From Siminovitchia fordii DSM 16014 = CIP 108821 (GTDB lineage: Bacteria > Bacillota > Bacilli > Bacillales > Bacillaceae_C), in NCBI RefSeq assembly GCF_000374565.1, contig NZ_KB894688.1, positions 1 to 64,000 on the forward strand: 64,000 nucleotides of DNA. Reading direction: 5' to 3'. A model generated the notes under the pieces. That model worked only from the letters and a program-made list of their open reading frames with translations, had not been told where the DNA came from and did not search any database. Positions 1 through 9,313 of this stretch are shown piece by piece; position 1 is the stretch's first letter; each line of letters starts with the position of its first letter. The translations under genes were made by a program, and so were the position numbers.

Positions 1-46
1 CAGCTTGTAGAGAAAGTGGGTGTTTTTTCTCTACAAGCTTTTTTTG
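1..46 (+). terminator. hairpin plus T-run at left side of the insertion sequence
   Basis: A 14-bp perfect stem (2-15 with 26-39) is followed by seven T. Read on the plus strand it is a strong intrinsic terminator. It would stop transcription entering the IS from the left. The IS end itself may lie outside the window. Confidence 0.75.
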
Positions 47-114
47 TTCTTGTATTTTCGAGATATTCAATTATTTTTTCATCCTAAATAAATGGGAAAA
101 AGACTCCCTTACAC

Positions 115-1482
115 CTAGTCCTGTCTGTCCAGGTGTAAGGCAATCTTCTTCATGTTCTGGCAGGCCGTCGTGAGTAGCACCTGCTCGGCTGCCTTTTGTA
201 TTCCCCTCAACCGGCAATAACGAAGCCCATGCAGTTCTTTTGAATCTGCGAAGCTTCGTTCAACTTTCTCTTTTCTAAATTTGTATAGTAATTTTCCTTC
301 CGATGATAAGCGGTTCAGACGGATTTGATCTTTATGTTCCTCCCAAACATGGCGGGTGACCACCTTTTGATGATTTTTAGACCGGGTACATTTTTCCAAG
401 AGAGGACAGGCCGCACACTTTTTCCGATTCGATTTATATTCCCTGTAGCCATCACGGCTTGTGGTGGAATAGCTTAATGTTTCTCCATTGGGGCAGATAT
501 AGACATTATGTTCTGCGTCATACTTAAACTTCCATTTTGGAAATAACCCTTGTGTTGGATGATACCTGCGATGGGCAATGACCCCGAAAATACTCCGGTC
601 AAACAAGCCTTTACAAATAGGGTTTGTCAGGTATCCAGAGTCTAGTGCTACGGCTTCCACTTCAAATCCAAACCTTTTTATTTGGCGGTCCAAACGTTCA
701 AGATAGGGAACAGAGTCATGAACATTTCCAGGAGTGACAAAGGCATCCGTGATAATATTAAATTTCATGTCTGTCGTACGGTGGTCCAAATAGCAGAACA
801 TCTCTTGTTTATTGTCCCGGGACATGAATCCACTGTCAGGGTCTGTATTACTTTTTCGGATCTCTTTTGTTTCCTTCACTTCCCTTCGAGCCTTTAAAGG
901 CTTTTTTCCATGCTTTTTCCGATCTTCTTCTATAGCTTGATTTAAATCTTCTATGTAATCACGTGTCTCCACTTTAACGACTTCTTTTGTATATTTATGT
1001 TTGTTCGCACTGGCCTTTAAGTGGGTAGAATCAGTAAATAGCGCTCTCCCGCCAACCATACGGTGGTTGATCGCTTGAAGAACGATTTCATCAAAGACCT
1101 CTTGGAAGATGTCTGTATCTTTGAAACGATTACACCGGTTCCAACTGATAGTAGAGTGATGAGGAACAGGGTCGGATAACCTCAATCCCAAAAACCAACG
1201 GTAAGCAACATTCGTTTGAATTTCCCTTTCCAGCTGGCGTTCCGAACGAATACCAAAAAAATAGCCGATGAACATCATTTTAAACAGGATCAATGGATCT
1301 AACGAGGGACGGCCGTTATCTTCACAGTAGTAAGGTCTAACCTTCTCAAGAATAAAAGAGAAATCAATATGCTTATCAATTTTTCTCAGCAGATGGTCTT
1401 CGGGAACTAAGTCTTCAAGACAAACAAATTCCATCTCATTTTGAATACTCGATCTTGTATGAAGCAATTTCATCACCGCCAT
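115..1482 (-). CDS. IS1182-family transposase
   Basis: Intact 455-residue DDE transposase that would catalyse cut-and-paste or copy movement of its own element. The N-terminal part carries the family-typical stretch with [18 protein letters not shown] near residue 57. Likely catalytic residues are D151 (FTDSTHLKA), D281 (ALDSGY) and E408 ([10 protein letters not shown]). A cysteine cluster near residues 356-365 ([10 protein letters not shown]) fits the zinc-ribbon-like insert of the family. There is no frameshift or internal stop, so the copy may be active. Hairpin terminators flank it on both sides. A TATAAT-like box lies about 15 bases upstream of the start. The start is uncertain by a few codons because MAVMKLL has two ATGs close together. 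Confidence 0.93.
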   Translation of the reverse strand: MAVMKLLHTRSSIQNEMEFVCLEDLVPEDHLLRKIDKHIDFSFILEKVRPYYCEDNGRPSLDPLILFKMMFIGYFFGIRSERQLEREIQTNVAYRWFLGLRLSDPVPHHSTISWNRCNRFKDTDIFQEVFDEIVLQAINHRMVGGRALFTDSTHLKASANKHKYTKEVVKVETRDYIEDLNQAIEEDRKKHGKKPLKARREVKETKEIRKSNTDPDSGFMSRDNKQEMFCYLDHRTTDMKFNIITDAFVTPGNVHDSVPYLERLDRQIKRFGFEVEAVALDSGYLTNPICKGLFDRSIFGVIAHRRYHPTQGLFPKWKFKYDAEHNVYICPNGETLSYSTTSRDGYREYKSNRKKCAACPLLEKCTRSKNHQKVVTRHVWEEHKDQIRLNRLSSEGKLLYKFRKEKVERSFADSKELHGLRYCRLRGIQKAAEQVLLTTACQNMKKIALHLDRQD

Positions 1483-1541
1483 TTTTGTTATCTACATTAT
1501 AACAAATTAACATGACAATATTTATATAATTCGAAATATCG

Positions 1542-1591
1542 AAAAAGCTGTCGAGGGTTTCTCGACAGCCTGAAAGCATCCTAAGATGCTT
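1542..1591 (-). terminator. two adjacent hairpins, terminator on minus strand
   Basis: A 9-bp stem (gctgtcgag 1547-1555 with ctcgacagc 1561-1569) is followed on the minus strand by TTTTT. A second small hairpin (AAGCATC/GATGCTT) lies at 1574-1591, just after the dehydrogenase stop. Together they probably end the dehydrogenase transcript before it enters the IS. Confidence 0.7.
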
Positions 1592-1597
1592 CTTTAT

Positions 1598-2356
1598 TTA
1601 ATGGGCCGTTTGACCAGCATCGACTATAAATGTTTGGCCAGCCGCATAAGAGGCTGCATCTGAAGATAGAAACAGTACCATACCTGCAATTTCTTCGGGA
1701 CGAGCAGGGCGGCCGATGGGTGTATTTGAAGTAACGACTTTTCTCATCTCTTCATTTTCCAACCAACCTTTTGTCATGTTTGTTTCTACCAAACCTGGTG
1801 CAATGGCATTTACACGAATACCTTTGGCAATATACTCAATGCCAGCTGCTTTGGTCAAACCAACTACACCATGTTTAGCCGCAACATACGGAGCCATACC
1901 GGGGTCCGCTATGATTCCTGCAATGGAAGCCGTGTTCACAATTGTTCCTTTCCCTTTTGTTTCGAAGTAAGAGAGTTCATGTTTCATGGCATAAAATACA
2001 CCTTTAAGATCAACATTTACAACAAAATCAAAATCTTCTTCTGACATATCTACAAAGTCCTTTGTAGGGGGCAGTACACCCGCATTATTGAATGCATGAT
2101 CTAAACTGCCAAATTCATCTATTGTAAAATCAATCAAACTTTTCACATCAGATGATTTAGTTACATCAGTTTTCTTAAAAAGCGCTTCTCCGCCTTCTTG
2201 TTTAATCAATTCAACGGATTCTTTTGCTTGTTCATTTACGTCCCCAATCATTACTTTAGCTCCACGCCTTGCAAAAGCTAATGCAGTTGCACGACCAATT
2301 CCAGTTGCTCCCCCTGTAATAAGAACTACTCGGTTTTCAAAATCTTTCAAGTGCAT
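1598..2356 (-). CDS. SDR-family NAD(P)-dependent oxidoreductase
   Basis: A 252-residue classical short-chain dehydrogenase. Seen in the sequence: nucleotide-binding TGGATGIG near residue 14, NNAG near residue 90, a catalytic Ser in NTASIAG, and YVAAK as the YxxxK active site near residue 157. PGLVETNM follows, typical of 3-oxoacyl-ACP reductase or 2,3-butanediol/glucose dehydrogenase-like members. The length is normal. The start follows AGGAGG with good spacing. The substrate cannot be told from sequence. It stands alone between the IS and a divergent ferritin-like gene. Confidence 0.93.
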   Translation of the reverse strand: MHLKDFENRVVLITGGATGIGRATALAFARRGAKVMIGDVNEQAKESVELIKQEGGEALFKKTDVTKSSDVKSLIDFTIDEFGSLDHAFNNAGVLPPTKDFVDMSEEDFDFVVNVDLKGVFYAMKHELSYFETKGKGTIVNTASIAGIIADPGMAPYVAAKHGVVGLTKAAGIEYIAKGIRVNAIAPGLVETNMTKGWLENEEMRKVVTSNTPIGRPARPEEIAGMVLFLSSDAASYAAGQTFIVDAGQTAH

Positions 2357-2567
2357 CCTATACCTCCTAGAATCTTTTCACCCTTAACGAATCTAAATCC
2401 ACAATTCAATGTTTAGGGTTATAGGAGTAGTATTGATCTTGGCATTTAATTTTATCCTTTGGTTCAAGGCGGTGACCTCTACTCTCTCATCTTCTTTTCG
2501 GCGATCAGAATAATACGAAAAACCGGGTATATAATAAAGCTCAAAACATAAAAAGGAAAAATGCCAT

Positions 2568-2996
2568 ATGGAAAAGGTCATTAAAAAACTCAATAAGTTT
2601 CTTGAAGGTAATTACATGGCAATTCACACATACGACCAATATATACATCATATGAGTGACCCAAAGATCAAGAAATTATTACAAAACATCCAACAAAGCC
2701 ATAAACAACACGCATCCATTATTGCAGAAAGAATACAAAATCTTGGTGGCATTCCTGCAAATGACTTAGGTATGAAAGGAAAAATGATCCATATGATTTC
2801 AAACATAAAAGGACCTACCAAAGATGCTATTTCCATCCTAAAAGATGCCTCTGTTGGTGAATCTAGAGGCATCCAGACCTCAAAGGAACTTCTTGAAGGT
2901 GATTTGGATCCCGAAAGCCAAAGGCTAGTGCAAAATATTTTGGATAAAGATCAGCAACACATTGAATTAATAAATACTTATATAAGATCTACTTAA
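2568..2996 (+). CDS. ferritin-like / DUF2383-type four-helix protein
   Basis: A 142-residue helical protein with pairs of acidic and histidine residues spaced as in ferritin-like bundles: EGNYMAIHTYDQY near residue 14, HKQHASIIAER near residue 45, GESRGIQTSKELLEGD near residue 97 and DQQHIELI near residue 131. This resembles the DUF2383 / PA2169-type family, for which metal binding or stress roles are suspected but not settled. The upstream AAGGAA is a weak ribosome site 7-8 bases from the ATG. No partner genes lie beside it. Confidence 0.72.
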   Translation: MEKVIKKLNKFLEGNYMAIHTYDQYIHHMSDPKIKKLLQNIQQSHKQHASIIAERIQNLGGIPANDLGMKGKMIHMISNIKGPTKDAISILKDASVGESRGIQTSKELLEGDLDPESQRLVQNILDKDQQHIELINTYIRST

Positions 2997-3553
2997 CTTG
3001 CCAGTCATATCCCTTTGATGATTTTTGCTTCTTGAATAAGATAATTACATCATTATGGTCCCGTTAGACTCCAACAATTCCACATTTGGACATTTCTATT
3101 TCGAGCAAGATCTACATGTTTTTTCACCCATGTCAATTTCCTTCTACTGTTCTTGATTTCTGATACGAGTGATCACTCGACATTATGTAACTCTGAATTC
3201 TGCAAGCTTCTCATTTGTCCCCTCATGCTTTAGTTCATCTGTATAATTTTATTATCGTCTAATTGTGTTTCCCTTTTTGCAGAAAAACTCATATTTCATT
3301 CAACTCAACAAGCAAGTGGATATGTTTCGTTCGAAAAATGTTAAATGACTTCGATCTATCCAGTACATTCGGTACACTAGATCATTGATAAGAATACCCT
3401 AGTTTCTTGTCAACATGGTATCGTCTGCTTTCCGTATCCTTGATTGATTTGTTTCATGTGTCCCCGATACTATACTTTTAATCATTATTGTTTTTCTGCT
3501 GCCATTAAATTGATTTATAATTTAGTAATAACTAATTTGGAGGTTCAAATTTT
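2997..3553. other. gene-poor stretch, no supported feature
   Basis: 557 bases of AT-rich sequence. Short open stretches exist on the minus strand (for example one containing RRKLTWVKKHVDLARNR near 3080-3150), but with no ribosome site or recognisable family. They could be worn remains of a gene. The last 50 bases hold the leader of the downstream glyoxalase-fold gene. Confidence 0.5.
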
Positions 3554-3976
3554 ATGAAACCACAAGTTACAGTCATTACTTTAGGTGTAGATGATTTAGA
3601 AAAATCATTACTTTTCTATCGAGACGGTCTTGGTCTACCCACAGAGGGCATTGTTGGCAAAGAATTTGAACATGGGGCAGTCGCCTTCTTCGACTTACAA
3701 CCAGGCTTAAAACTTGCCATATGGAATCGCAAAGACATCGCACATGAAACAAAAGTTCCTTTAAGTGAACCTAGCCCTACGGAGTTTACGCTAGGCCACA
3801 ATGTAAATAGTAAAGCCGAGGTTGATAAAGTCATGGAACAAGCTAAACAGGCTGGTGCAATTATAACCGACCCCGCCCACGAAACTTTTTGGGGTGGATA
3901 CTCTGGCCACTTCCAAGACCCAGATGGTCACTTATGGGAAATAGTTTGGAATCCAGAATGGGATACACTTGATTAA
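3554..3976 (+). CDS. VOC-family (glyoxalase/bleomycin-resistance fold) protein
   Basis: 140 residues with two VOC half-modules: TVITLGVDDLEKSLLFYRDGLGLP at the N-terminus and GYSGHFQDPDGHLWEIVWNPEW at the C-terminus. The DPDGHLWE stretch carries the usual C-terminal metal-ligand Glu. Such proteins bind divalent metals and act as lyases, dioxygenases or drug-binding proteins; this sequence does not decide which. The start is supported by GGAGG upstream. It is a single gene ended by its own terminator. Confidence 0.88.
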   Translation: MKPQVTVITLGVDDLEKSLLFYRDGLGLPTEGIVGKEFEHGAVAFFDLQPGLKLAIWNRKDIAHETKVPLSEPSPTEFTLGHNVNSKAEVDKVMEQAKQAGAIITDPAHETFWGGYSGHFQDPDGHLWEIVWNPEWDTLD

Positions 3977-3985
3977 TCATGATTG

Positions 3986-4010
3986 AAGTTGGTTATCGCC
4001 AACTTTTTTT
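3986..4010 (+). terminator. intrinsic terminator of the VOC gene
   Basis: Stem AAGTTGG / CCAACTT with a 6-base loop, then TTTTTTT. Confidence 0.85.
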
Positions 4011-4136
4011 GTTGTAATGTTCATCCCCTTTTGCTATCTTCCACCCCGACTGGGTTTGGCAGTTCTTGGACAACAGGGGAACCGAATGTTGTGGGGAATT
4101 CATACGCATAGCTCCTGCATCACCTTAAAAGTCTAC

Positions 4137-4696
4137 ATGCAGGTACAGGCTCCAAAATAGGAGAGTTTTGCGCTCTGAGGCTTTCAGATTTCAATGAAGG
4201 TAATTGAACTCTGAACTTAGATAAAACGCTTGTAAGGGAAGGTGGTGAGTATAAGGCAAAGGAAACAGCAAAGACAGAGGAAACTGGGGAAAAAAATCAT
4301 TGGATTGGATGACTTCACAGTTGAAAAATTAAAAGAATGGCTTCATATTAGAAATACATGGATTGTGGGTATCAAGAAAAGGTCGGATTTTCTCTTTATT
4401 AATCCGTTTGGGGATTTGGTTAAGATGCCGAACTATGCAGGGGCATTAAAAACATTGTGTAGCAGGAATAAACTCACGCACTCTACCCTCATATGTTCAG
4501 ACACACCCATGAGACAATTATGTGGGAATCCGGTATTTCTGATCTAAATTACATCGGTGGTAGGTTGGGCGATGTCGACAAGACGATTTTATTAGAATCA
4601 TATGGCCATATGTCTAATCGATCAGCACAATTAAACAACGAAAAAATTAATGAGTTTATGAAAAATTGGTCACGTAAATTAGAGGGAATAAATTAA
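4137..4696 (+). pseudogene. decayed tyrosine recombinase (phage/ICE-type integrase)
   Basis: Pieces of the integrase catalytic domain can be read in order, but in shifting frames and with stops. TGSKIGEFCALRLSDFNEG (4140-4200) matches the TGxRxGE box, with Lys in place of the catalytic Arg. Then come LDKTLVREGGEYKAKE, a stretch from 4285 with GLDDFTVEKLKEW, the box MFRHTHETIMW (4493 on, HxxR-like) and the C-terminal LLESYGHMS with the nucleophile-region Tyr. At least three frame changes are needed. The N-terminal arm-binding domain is missing. It converges on tRNA-Arg, 56 bases from the tRNA 3' end, as expected for an element that integrated there. Confidence 0.85.
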
Positions 4697-4713
4697 CCAG
4701 TCGGACTTTCATA

Positions 4714-4742
4714 GAAAAAAGCACCAACAAATGTTGATGCTT
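4714..4742 (-). terminator. terminator of tRNA-Arg
   Basis: On the minus strand, AGCATCAAC - 4-base loop - GTTGGTGCT is followed by TTTTTTC. Confidence 0.85.
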
Positions 4743-4752
4743 AAGGTTTTAG

Positions 4753-4824
4753 CGCCCTCGGCAGGAATCGAACCCACATTTTAAGAACCGGAATCTTACG
4801 TGTTATCCGTTACACTACGAGGGC
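4753..4824 (-). tRNA. tRNA-Arg, anticodon CCG
   Basis: A full cloverleaf can be drawn. The acceptor stem is GCCCTCG/CGAGGGC and the D arm GTGT/ACAC. The anticodon stem TAAGA/TCTTA carries loop TTCCGGT (anticodon CCG, reads CGG). The T arm is GTGGG-TTCGATT-CCTGC. It is 72 nt with discriminator G; the CCA end is not encoded. It has its own promoter and terminator. A worn integrase lies at its 3' side, so it probably served as an attachment site. Confidence 0.95.
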
Positions 4825-4846
4825 AATTTTTATCGTACGATATATG

Positions 4847-4875
4847 ATTATAATCGATAAAAACGAAGCTTGCAA
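4847..4875 (-). promoter_or_regulatory. sigma-A promoter of tRNA-Arg
   Basis: On the minus strand, TTGCAA (4870-4875), a 17-base spacer, then a perfect TATAAT (4847-4852), 22 bases before the tRNA. Confidence 0.85.
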
Positions 4876-4955
4876 CCCTTAATTAGTTTAAATTATGTCC
4901 AGATGGTTAATATGATTTGTATGACATTCTTCTTTCGTCAGTAAAAGTCGATTTG

Positions 4956-4996
4956 TTTGACCTTTCTTGACCATCATTGTATGATATCATTACATA
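4956..4996 (+). promoter_or_regulatory. CtsR operator and promoter of clpP
   Basis: TTTGACCTTTCTTGACC (4956-4972), read on the other strand as GGTCAAGAAAGGTCAAA, differs from the CtsR heptad repeat by one base. It overlaps a -35 box TTGACC (4967-4972) with TACATA 18 bases later as the likely -10. This implies heat-shock repression by CtsR, as known for clpP in Bacillus. Confidence 0.85.
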
Positions 4997-5056
4997 CAAA
5001 GATTACCACAATGAAAACTGGCTGAATGCATAGCCATTTTAAAGAGGAGGAGAAAG

Positions 5057-5659
5057 ATGAATTTAATTCCAACAGTTATTGAACAGACAAACCGCGGGGA
5101 ACGGGCATATGACATTTATTCACGGTTACTCAAGGACCGGATTATTATGCTTGGCAGCGGAATCGACGATAATGTCGCGAACTCTATCGTCGCACAGCTT
5201 TTATTCCTTGATGCGGAAAACCCGGAAAAGGATATATCCATCTACATTAATAGCCCGGGCGGCAGCATCACAGCCGGCATGGCAATTTATGATACAATGC
5301 AATTCATTAAGTCAGATGTTCAGACAATTTGTATCGGCATGGCGGCATCAATGGGAGCTTTCCTGCTTGCAGCTGGAACAAAGGGCAAACGTTATGCCTT
5401 GCCAAACAGTGAAGTGATGATCCATCAGCCGCTTGGAGGTGCCCAAGGTCAGGCAACTGAAATTGAGATCGCAGCAAAACGTATTTTGTTTATGCGTGAA
5501 AAGCTCAACAAAATTTTAGCGGAACGTACAGGCCAGCCGCTCGAAGTGATTGAGCGCGACACAGACCGTGATAACTTTATGACTGCGGAAAAAGCAAAGG
5601 AATATGGTCTGATTGATAATATCATCAACCGCAATGAAGGCATCTCAAAGGATAAATAA
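5057..5659 (+). CDS. clpP: ATP-dependent Clp protease proteolytic subunit
   Basis: 200 residues, the normal length. This serine peptidase forms the barrel of ClpCP, ClpXP and ClpEP in the cytoplasm, degrading unfolded and regulatory proteins. The catalytic triad is visible: S98 in GMAASMGA, H123 in MIHQPLGG and D172 in DTDRDNF. The oxyanion-side NSPGGS is at 65-70. The start follows AGAGGAGG. Upstream is a CtsR operator, so it is expected to be heat-inducible. It is monocistronic, with a shared hairpin terminator facing crh. Confidence 0.98.
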   Translation: MNLIPTVIEQTNRGERAYDIYSRLLKDRIIMLGSGIDDNVANSIVAQLLFLDAENPEKDISIYINSPGGSITAGMAIYDTMQFIKSDVQTICIGMAASMGAFLLAAGTKGKRYALPNSEVMIHQPLGGAQGQATEIEIAAKRILFMREKLNKILAERTGQPLEVIERDTDRDNFMTAEKAKEYGLIDNIINRNEGISKDK

Positions 5660-5722
5660 TAAAGCCTGTTTTTCAACGTACAAGCGGAGCTTTATTGAGC
5701 GCTGAAACTTGCAGATCATCGT

Positions 5723-5773
5723 AAAAGGGCTATCCTGAAAGTCTATAAACAGACTTGAAGGATAGCCCTTTTG
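5723..5773. terminator. bidirectional terminator between clpP and crh
   Basis: Stem AAAAGGGCTATCC (5723-5735) with GGATAGCCCTTTT (5760-5772), plus an inner AGTCT/AGACT stem. There are T-runs on both strands, so it can serve clpP and the convergent crh operon. Confidence 0.9.
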
Positions 5774-5781
5774 TTATTTCA

Positions 5782-6039
5782 TCAGCGGTCACTTTCAACG
5801 AATTCCGCAAGTGTTTTAATAGCCTCTTCCTCATCTGGTCCTTCAGCAATCAATTTGATGGATGCTCCGGTTCCAGCTGCAAGGCTCATCAATCCCATGA
5901 TGCTCTTTGCGTTGACTTTTTTTCCGTCTTTTTCAATGAAAACATCTGATGAAAATCGATTGGCCTCCTGAACAAATTGTGCTGCAGGCCGTGCTTGCAA
6001 TCCTGATTTCAATCCTACTGTTACTTCTTTTTCTGCCAA
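5782..6039 (-). CDS. crh: HPr-like catabolite repression protein Crh
   Basis: 85 residues with the HPr fold. Position 15 is Gln (GLQARPAA) where HPr has the phosphorylatable His, and Ser46 (AKSIMGL) is kept. This is the hallmark of Crh: it cannot join PTS sugar uptake, but HprK phosphorylates its Ser46, after which it acts as a CcpA cofactor. The HprK gene lies 10 kb away in this window. Crh is the last gene of the rapZ-yvcK-whiA-crh operon, 27 bases after whiA, with a ribosome site GGAGG. Confidence 0.97.
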   Translation of the reverse strand: MAEKEVTVGLKSGLQARPAAQFVQEANRFSSDVFIEKDGKKVNAKSIMGLMSLAAGTGASIKLIAEGPDEEEAIKTLAEFVESDR

Positions 6040-6066
6040 TTTGCTTCCTCCTTCATTTTTCCAAAC

Positions 6067-7026
6067 TTATTTTTTATTAATCAAAAGAGATGGATCGCCT
6101 GAGCGAAGTTTATTTGCAATTTCATCAATTTTTCGCAAGCGATGATTGATGCCCGATTTGCTAATTTGTCCACTTGACACCATTTCACCCAACTCCTTGA
6201 GGGTAACATCTTGATGAGTCATCCTGAGCTCCGCGATTTCCCGGAGTCGTTCCGGTAAGTATTCCAGACCGACAGTCTCTTGAATGTAACGAATGTTCTC
6301 AACCTGTCTCAGGGCTGCGCCGATTGTTTTATTCAGATTGGCTGTTTCACAATTGACCAGCCTGTTGACCGAATTGCGCATATCCCTGACAATCCGAACA
6401 TCCTCAAAGCGGAGAAGTGCATTATGAGCACCGATGACATTCAAAAACTCGGTTATTTTTTCAGCTTCTTTCATATAAGTGATATAACCGTTTTTCCTTT
6501 CCAATGTCTTACTGTTTAACCCATATTCGTTCATGAGTTCACATAATGAATCGTTGTGCTCTTTATAAAGTGAAGAAATTTCCAGATGATAGGATGACCT
6601 CTCGGGATTATTCACCGACCCACCTGCGAGGAAGGCCCCCCGCATGTAGGATCTTTTACAGCATTTTTTCCTGATCAGTCCGGAAGAAATTACACGGGTA
6701 AACATGAAATTGTCGCCAAGTATCATCAAATCTTTCAATATGGCTTCAGCATTCTCCTTTAGACGGACAATATATACATTATTTTTCTTCAGCCGCATTT
6801 TCTTCCGTACAAGCAATTCAACCGCTGCATCATAATCCTTTTTTATCAAAGTATAAATCCTTCTGGCAATTGCCGCGTTTTCAGTTTGAATATTCACGAT
6901 CAATTCCCGGTTGGAAAAAGATAATGAACCATTCATCCTGATCAAAGCCGAGAGCTCCGCCTTGGAGCAGCAATCCTTTACAGGAAGATTTGTAAGTTCC
7001 TTTTTCGTTTCCGAGGCAAAAGACAT
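6067..7026 (-). CDS. whiA: DNA-binding protein WhiA
   Basis: 319 residues. It has an N-terminal part related to LAGLIDADG homing endonucleases, without nuclease use, and a C-terminal helix-turn-helix ([27 protein letters not shown] region). In Bacillus, WhiA affects cell division and chromosome segregation. The start [11 protein letters not shown] is chosen over an in-frame ATG seven codons upstream because GGTAAAGGAGGAAGCGACA precedes it directly. It lies between yvcK (24 bases upstream) and crh. Confidence 0.97.
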   Translation of the reverse strand: MSFASETKKELTNLPVKDCCSKAELSALIRMNGSLSFSNRELIVNIQTENAAIARRIYTLIKKDYDAAVELLVRKKMRLKKNNVYIVRLKENAEAILKDLMILGDNFMFTRVISSGLIRKKCCKRSYMRGAFLAGGSVNNPERSSYHLEISSLYKEHNDSLCELMNEYGLNSKTLERKNGYITYMKEAEKITEFLNVIGAHNALLRFEDVRIVRDMRNSVNRLVNCETANLNKTIGAALRQVENIRYIQETVGLEYLPERLREIAELRMTHQDVTLKELGEMVSSGQISKSGINHRLRKIDEIANKLRSGDPSLLINKK

Positions 7027-7050
7027 TGTCGCTTCCTCCTTTACCAACGT

Positions 7051-8034
7051 CTAAGTGCTGGCAACCCGGCTCATTTCCCTGCCCAATAATGAGTAAAGTA
7101 TGTTTGCCACCGCTTCCGTATCATGGCGGATAAAGCCGCGTTCAATGGTCGCGATTTCGTCTTGGACAACCTCCATACCAAGAGAAATAAGTTGATCGAC
7201 ATCGAAGTATACGGGAATGGCCATTTCTTTCTCATATCGATGCTGAAGATCTGGAGGAATCTCTTTATTATTAACAAGAATTGTATCGATAAATGAACAA
7301 TCCATATGCTCATACAGGGCATTCACATGCCTGCTTGCCGTAAAGCCCGTTGTTTCGCCCGGTTGGGTCATCAGGTTGCAAATATATACTTTACGAGCCT
7401 TTGCATTGCACACTTCTTCTCCAATTCCTGGAACAAGAAGGTTCGGAAGTATGCTGGTATATAAACTTCCCGGTCCTACCACAATCAAATCCGCCTCATG
7501 GATTGACTGAATGGTTTCCGGAAGAGGCTTGATGACTTCAGGTGTCAAAAATACCCTCTTGATCTCCTTGCCAACAGCCGGTATTTTCGATTCTCCCGAA
7601 ACAAATGTGCCATCCATCATTTCCGCGTGAAGGATAACACTCTGATTAGCGGCGGGAAGGACCTTGCCATGAACGTTCAACACTCGGCTCATTTCCTTCA
7701 CTGCCTGGACAAAGTCACCGGTAATGGATGTCAGGGCAGCGATGATCAAATTTCCCAATGAATGGCCGGAAAGCTCATTCGATGTATTAAAGCGATGCTG
7801 GAACATATCTATGATAAGCGGTTCAGCATCAGATAAGGCAGCAATTACGTTCCGTATGTCCCCGGGCGGCGGAATTTCCAGTTCGGTCCGTAATCTCCCT
7901 GAACTTCCTCCATCGTCAGCAACGGTGACAATAGCCGTGATATCGACAGGGTACTCTTTTAACCCCCTTAGTAAAACAGGCAGGCCGGTACCTCCGCCAA
8001 TGACAACAATTTTATGTTTGGATTGTGCCGTCAT
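7051..8034 (-). CDS. yvcK: YvcK/MgfK, UDP-sugar-binding gluconeogenesis-type factor
   Basis: 327 residues of the CofD-like / UPF0052 family, with a Rossmann-type [18 protein letters not shown] at the N-terminus and [14 protein letters not shown] soon after. In B. subtilis it binds UDP-GlcNAc and is needed for growth on gluconeogenic carbon sources and for normal cell shape. Its start codon overlaps the stop of rapZ as ATGA, so translation is coupled. The order rapZ-yvcK-whiA-crh is the classical one. Confidence 0.96.
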   Translation of the reverse strand: MTAQSKHKIVVIGGGTGLPVLLRGLKEYPVDITAIVTVADDGGSSGRLRTELEIPPPGDIRNVIAALSDAEPLIIDMFQHRFNTSNELSGHSLGNLIIAALTSITGDFVQAVKEMSRVLNVHGKVLPAANQSVILHAEMMDGTFVSGESKIPAVGKEIKRVFLTPEVIKPLPETIQSIHEADLIVVGPGSLYTSILPNLLVPGIGEEVCNAKARKVYICNLMTQPGETTGFTASRHVNALYEHMDCSFIDTILVNNKEIPPDLQHRYEKEMAIPVYFDVDQLISLGMEVVQDEIATIERGFIRHDTEAVANILYSLLGREMSRVAST

Positions 8035-8924
8035 GTGGCTATTTCCTTTCTCTTTTTGATATCACGGTGTGTAACCCGGATATGATAGTCGTTTTCAAAA
8101 TAATGCCCGATATATTCAGAAAGTGCAACCGAGCGATGCTGCCCGCCTGTACACCCAATGGCAATCACCAGTTGGCTTTTGCCCTCCCGCTTATAGTGAG
8201 GCAGCATAAATGCCAGCAAATCGGTCACTTTAGCAAGGAACTTCTGGGTGTCACTCCACTTAAGAACGTAACTTGCCACCTCTTCCTCCAGACCTGTCTT
8301 TGGCCTCATATGATCAATATAGTGGGGATTCGGCAAAAACCTTACATCGAAAACAAGGTCAGCATCAATGGGAAGACCGTGCTTAAAGCCAAATGACATG
8401 ACATTCACCATAAATGTGGCTTGTTTATTCGCGGAAAACTCAGTTAGAATTTTTTCTCTCAATTCTTTTGGCTTCATTTGGGATGTATTATAAATATGCT
8501 GTGCGCGGCCTTTAAGATCCTCAAGCAAGTCCCTCTCCTGCCTGATCCCCTCAAGCGGGAGTCCAAGTGGAGCAAGTGGATGGGAACGGCGTGTCTCTTT
8601 ATATCTCCGGACAAGTACTTCATCATCAGCATCCAGGAACAGGATCTGCGGTGTCACCCAATTTGATTGGGACAAATCATCGATGACCCGGAGCAGCGTA
8701 TCAAAGAACTCCCTGCCTCTTAAATCCATTACAAGGGCAACTTTGTTCATTTTATTGCCGGATTCCTTCATCAATTCCAGAAATTTGGGCATTAATGCCG
8801 GCGGTAAATTGTCCACGCAAAAGAAACCTAAATCCTCAAAGCTATGGATCGCTACGGTTTTACCAGCCCCTGACATGCCTGTAATTATAACTAACTGAAT
8901 ATCCTCCATGGATCCGTTATTCAT
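8031..8924 (-). CDS. rapZ: RNase adapter / P-loop ATPase RapZ (YvcJ)
   Basis: About 297 residues. The Walker A is GMSGAGKT near residues 16-23; the C-terminal region has [10 protein letters not shown] and the basic end typical of RapZ. The E. coli homologue guides RNase E to sRNAs; the B. subtilis homologue binds nucleotides and affects competence. Start choice: ATG at 8924 has GAGGGTGAG four bases upstream. An in-frame GTG nine bases further up would lie against its ribosome site, so it is less likely. Confidence 0.94.
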   Translation of the reverse strand: MNNGSMEDIQLVIITGMSGAGKTVAIHSFEDLGFFCVDNLPPALMPKFLELMKESGNKMNKVALVMDLRGREFFDTLLRVIDDLSQSNWVTPQILFLDADDEVLVRRYKETRRSHPLAPLGLPLEGIRQERDLLEDLKGRAQHIYNTSQMKPKELREKILTEFSANKQATFMVNVMSFGFKHGLPIDADLVFDVRFLPNPHYIDHMRPKTGLEEEVASYVLKWSDTQKFLAKVTDLLAFMLPHYKREGKSQLVIAIGCTGGQHRSVALSEYIGHYFENDYHIRVTHRDIKKRKEIAT

Positions 8925-9204
8925 GGAACTCACCCTCTCTATTCTAAACCAGGGATTTTACATATGTATATGCGATAACAGCTTGGACGCTCCTCGTTAT
9001 TATGTGCCATTTTAAATGTACTTGTAGAAATAGGCGATGTTCTACTTAATTATACTATTTTCCTTCCAAGAAGGACAGCGCGATGAAAAAGTTTCCATGA
9101 GTAGAAAGAACTTATTTCTTTTAAAAATAAGCAATGAAAACACTAATATGGCAGCCATCCACCAATACTAATATAGTTTTATACATTTGTCCTTATAAGC
9201 ATCA
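8925..9204. other. intergenic region with possible rapZ-operon promoter
   Basis: No gene is seen. On the minus strand a perfect TATAAT (9049-9054) sits about 125 bases before rapZ, but no convincing -35 accompanies it. Confidence 0.4.
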
Positions 9205-9236
9205 AAAACACCATTCCAATAATTGAATGGTGTTTT
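9205..9236. terminator. hairpin terminator after the PhzF remnant
   Basis: AAAACACCATTC (9205-9216) pairs with GAATGGTGTTTT (9225-9236), with an 8-base loop. T-rich ends on both sides mean it could work in both directions. Confidence 0.8.
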
Positions 9237-9313
9237 AAAATAGTCGTCTTATTATTAAAGTAATATACTCATGGTCAAAAAAGTTCGAGCGGCAGCGCAA
9301 TTGGAAATTAAAT

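Larger units (their letters stand above)
1..1580 (-). mobile_element. IS1182-family insertion sequence (approximate extent)
   Basis: One transposase gene is flanked by two inward-reading hairpins, at 2-39 and 1547-1569. Terminal inverted repeats and target duplications could not be fixed: the left end is at the window edge, and the right hairpin might instead be the terminator of the neighbouring dehydrogenase. The limits given are only a guess. Confidence 0.55.

Noticed and set aside
2393-2593. 66-codon minus-strand frame before the dehydrogenase
   Set aside because: Overlaps the start region of the ferritin-like gene on the other strand and has no ribosome site.
3050-3250. Possible transposase or intron-protein remnant on the minus strand
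   Set aside because: Short open pieces only; no stretch could be tied to a named family with confidence.
1598-5000. CRISPR or prophage content
   Set aside because: No spaced direct repeats and no structural phage genes; only the integrase remnant is phage/ICE-like.
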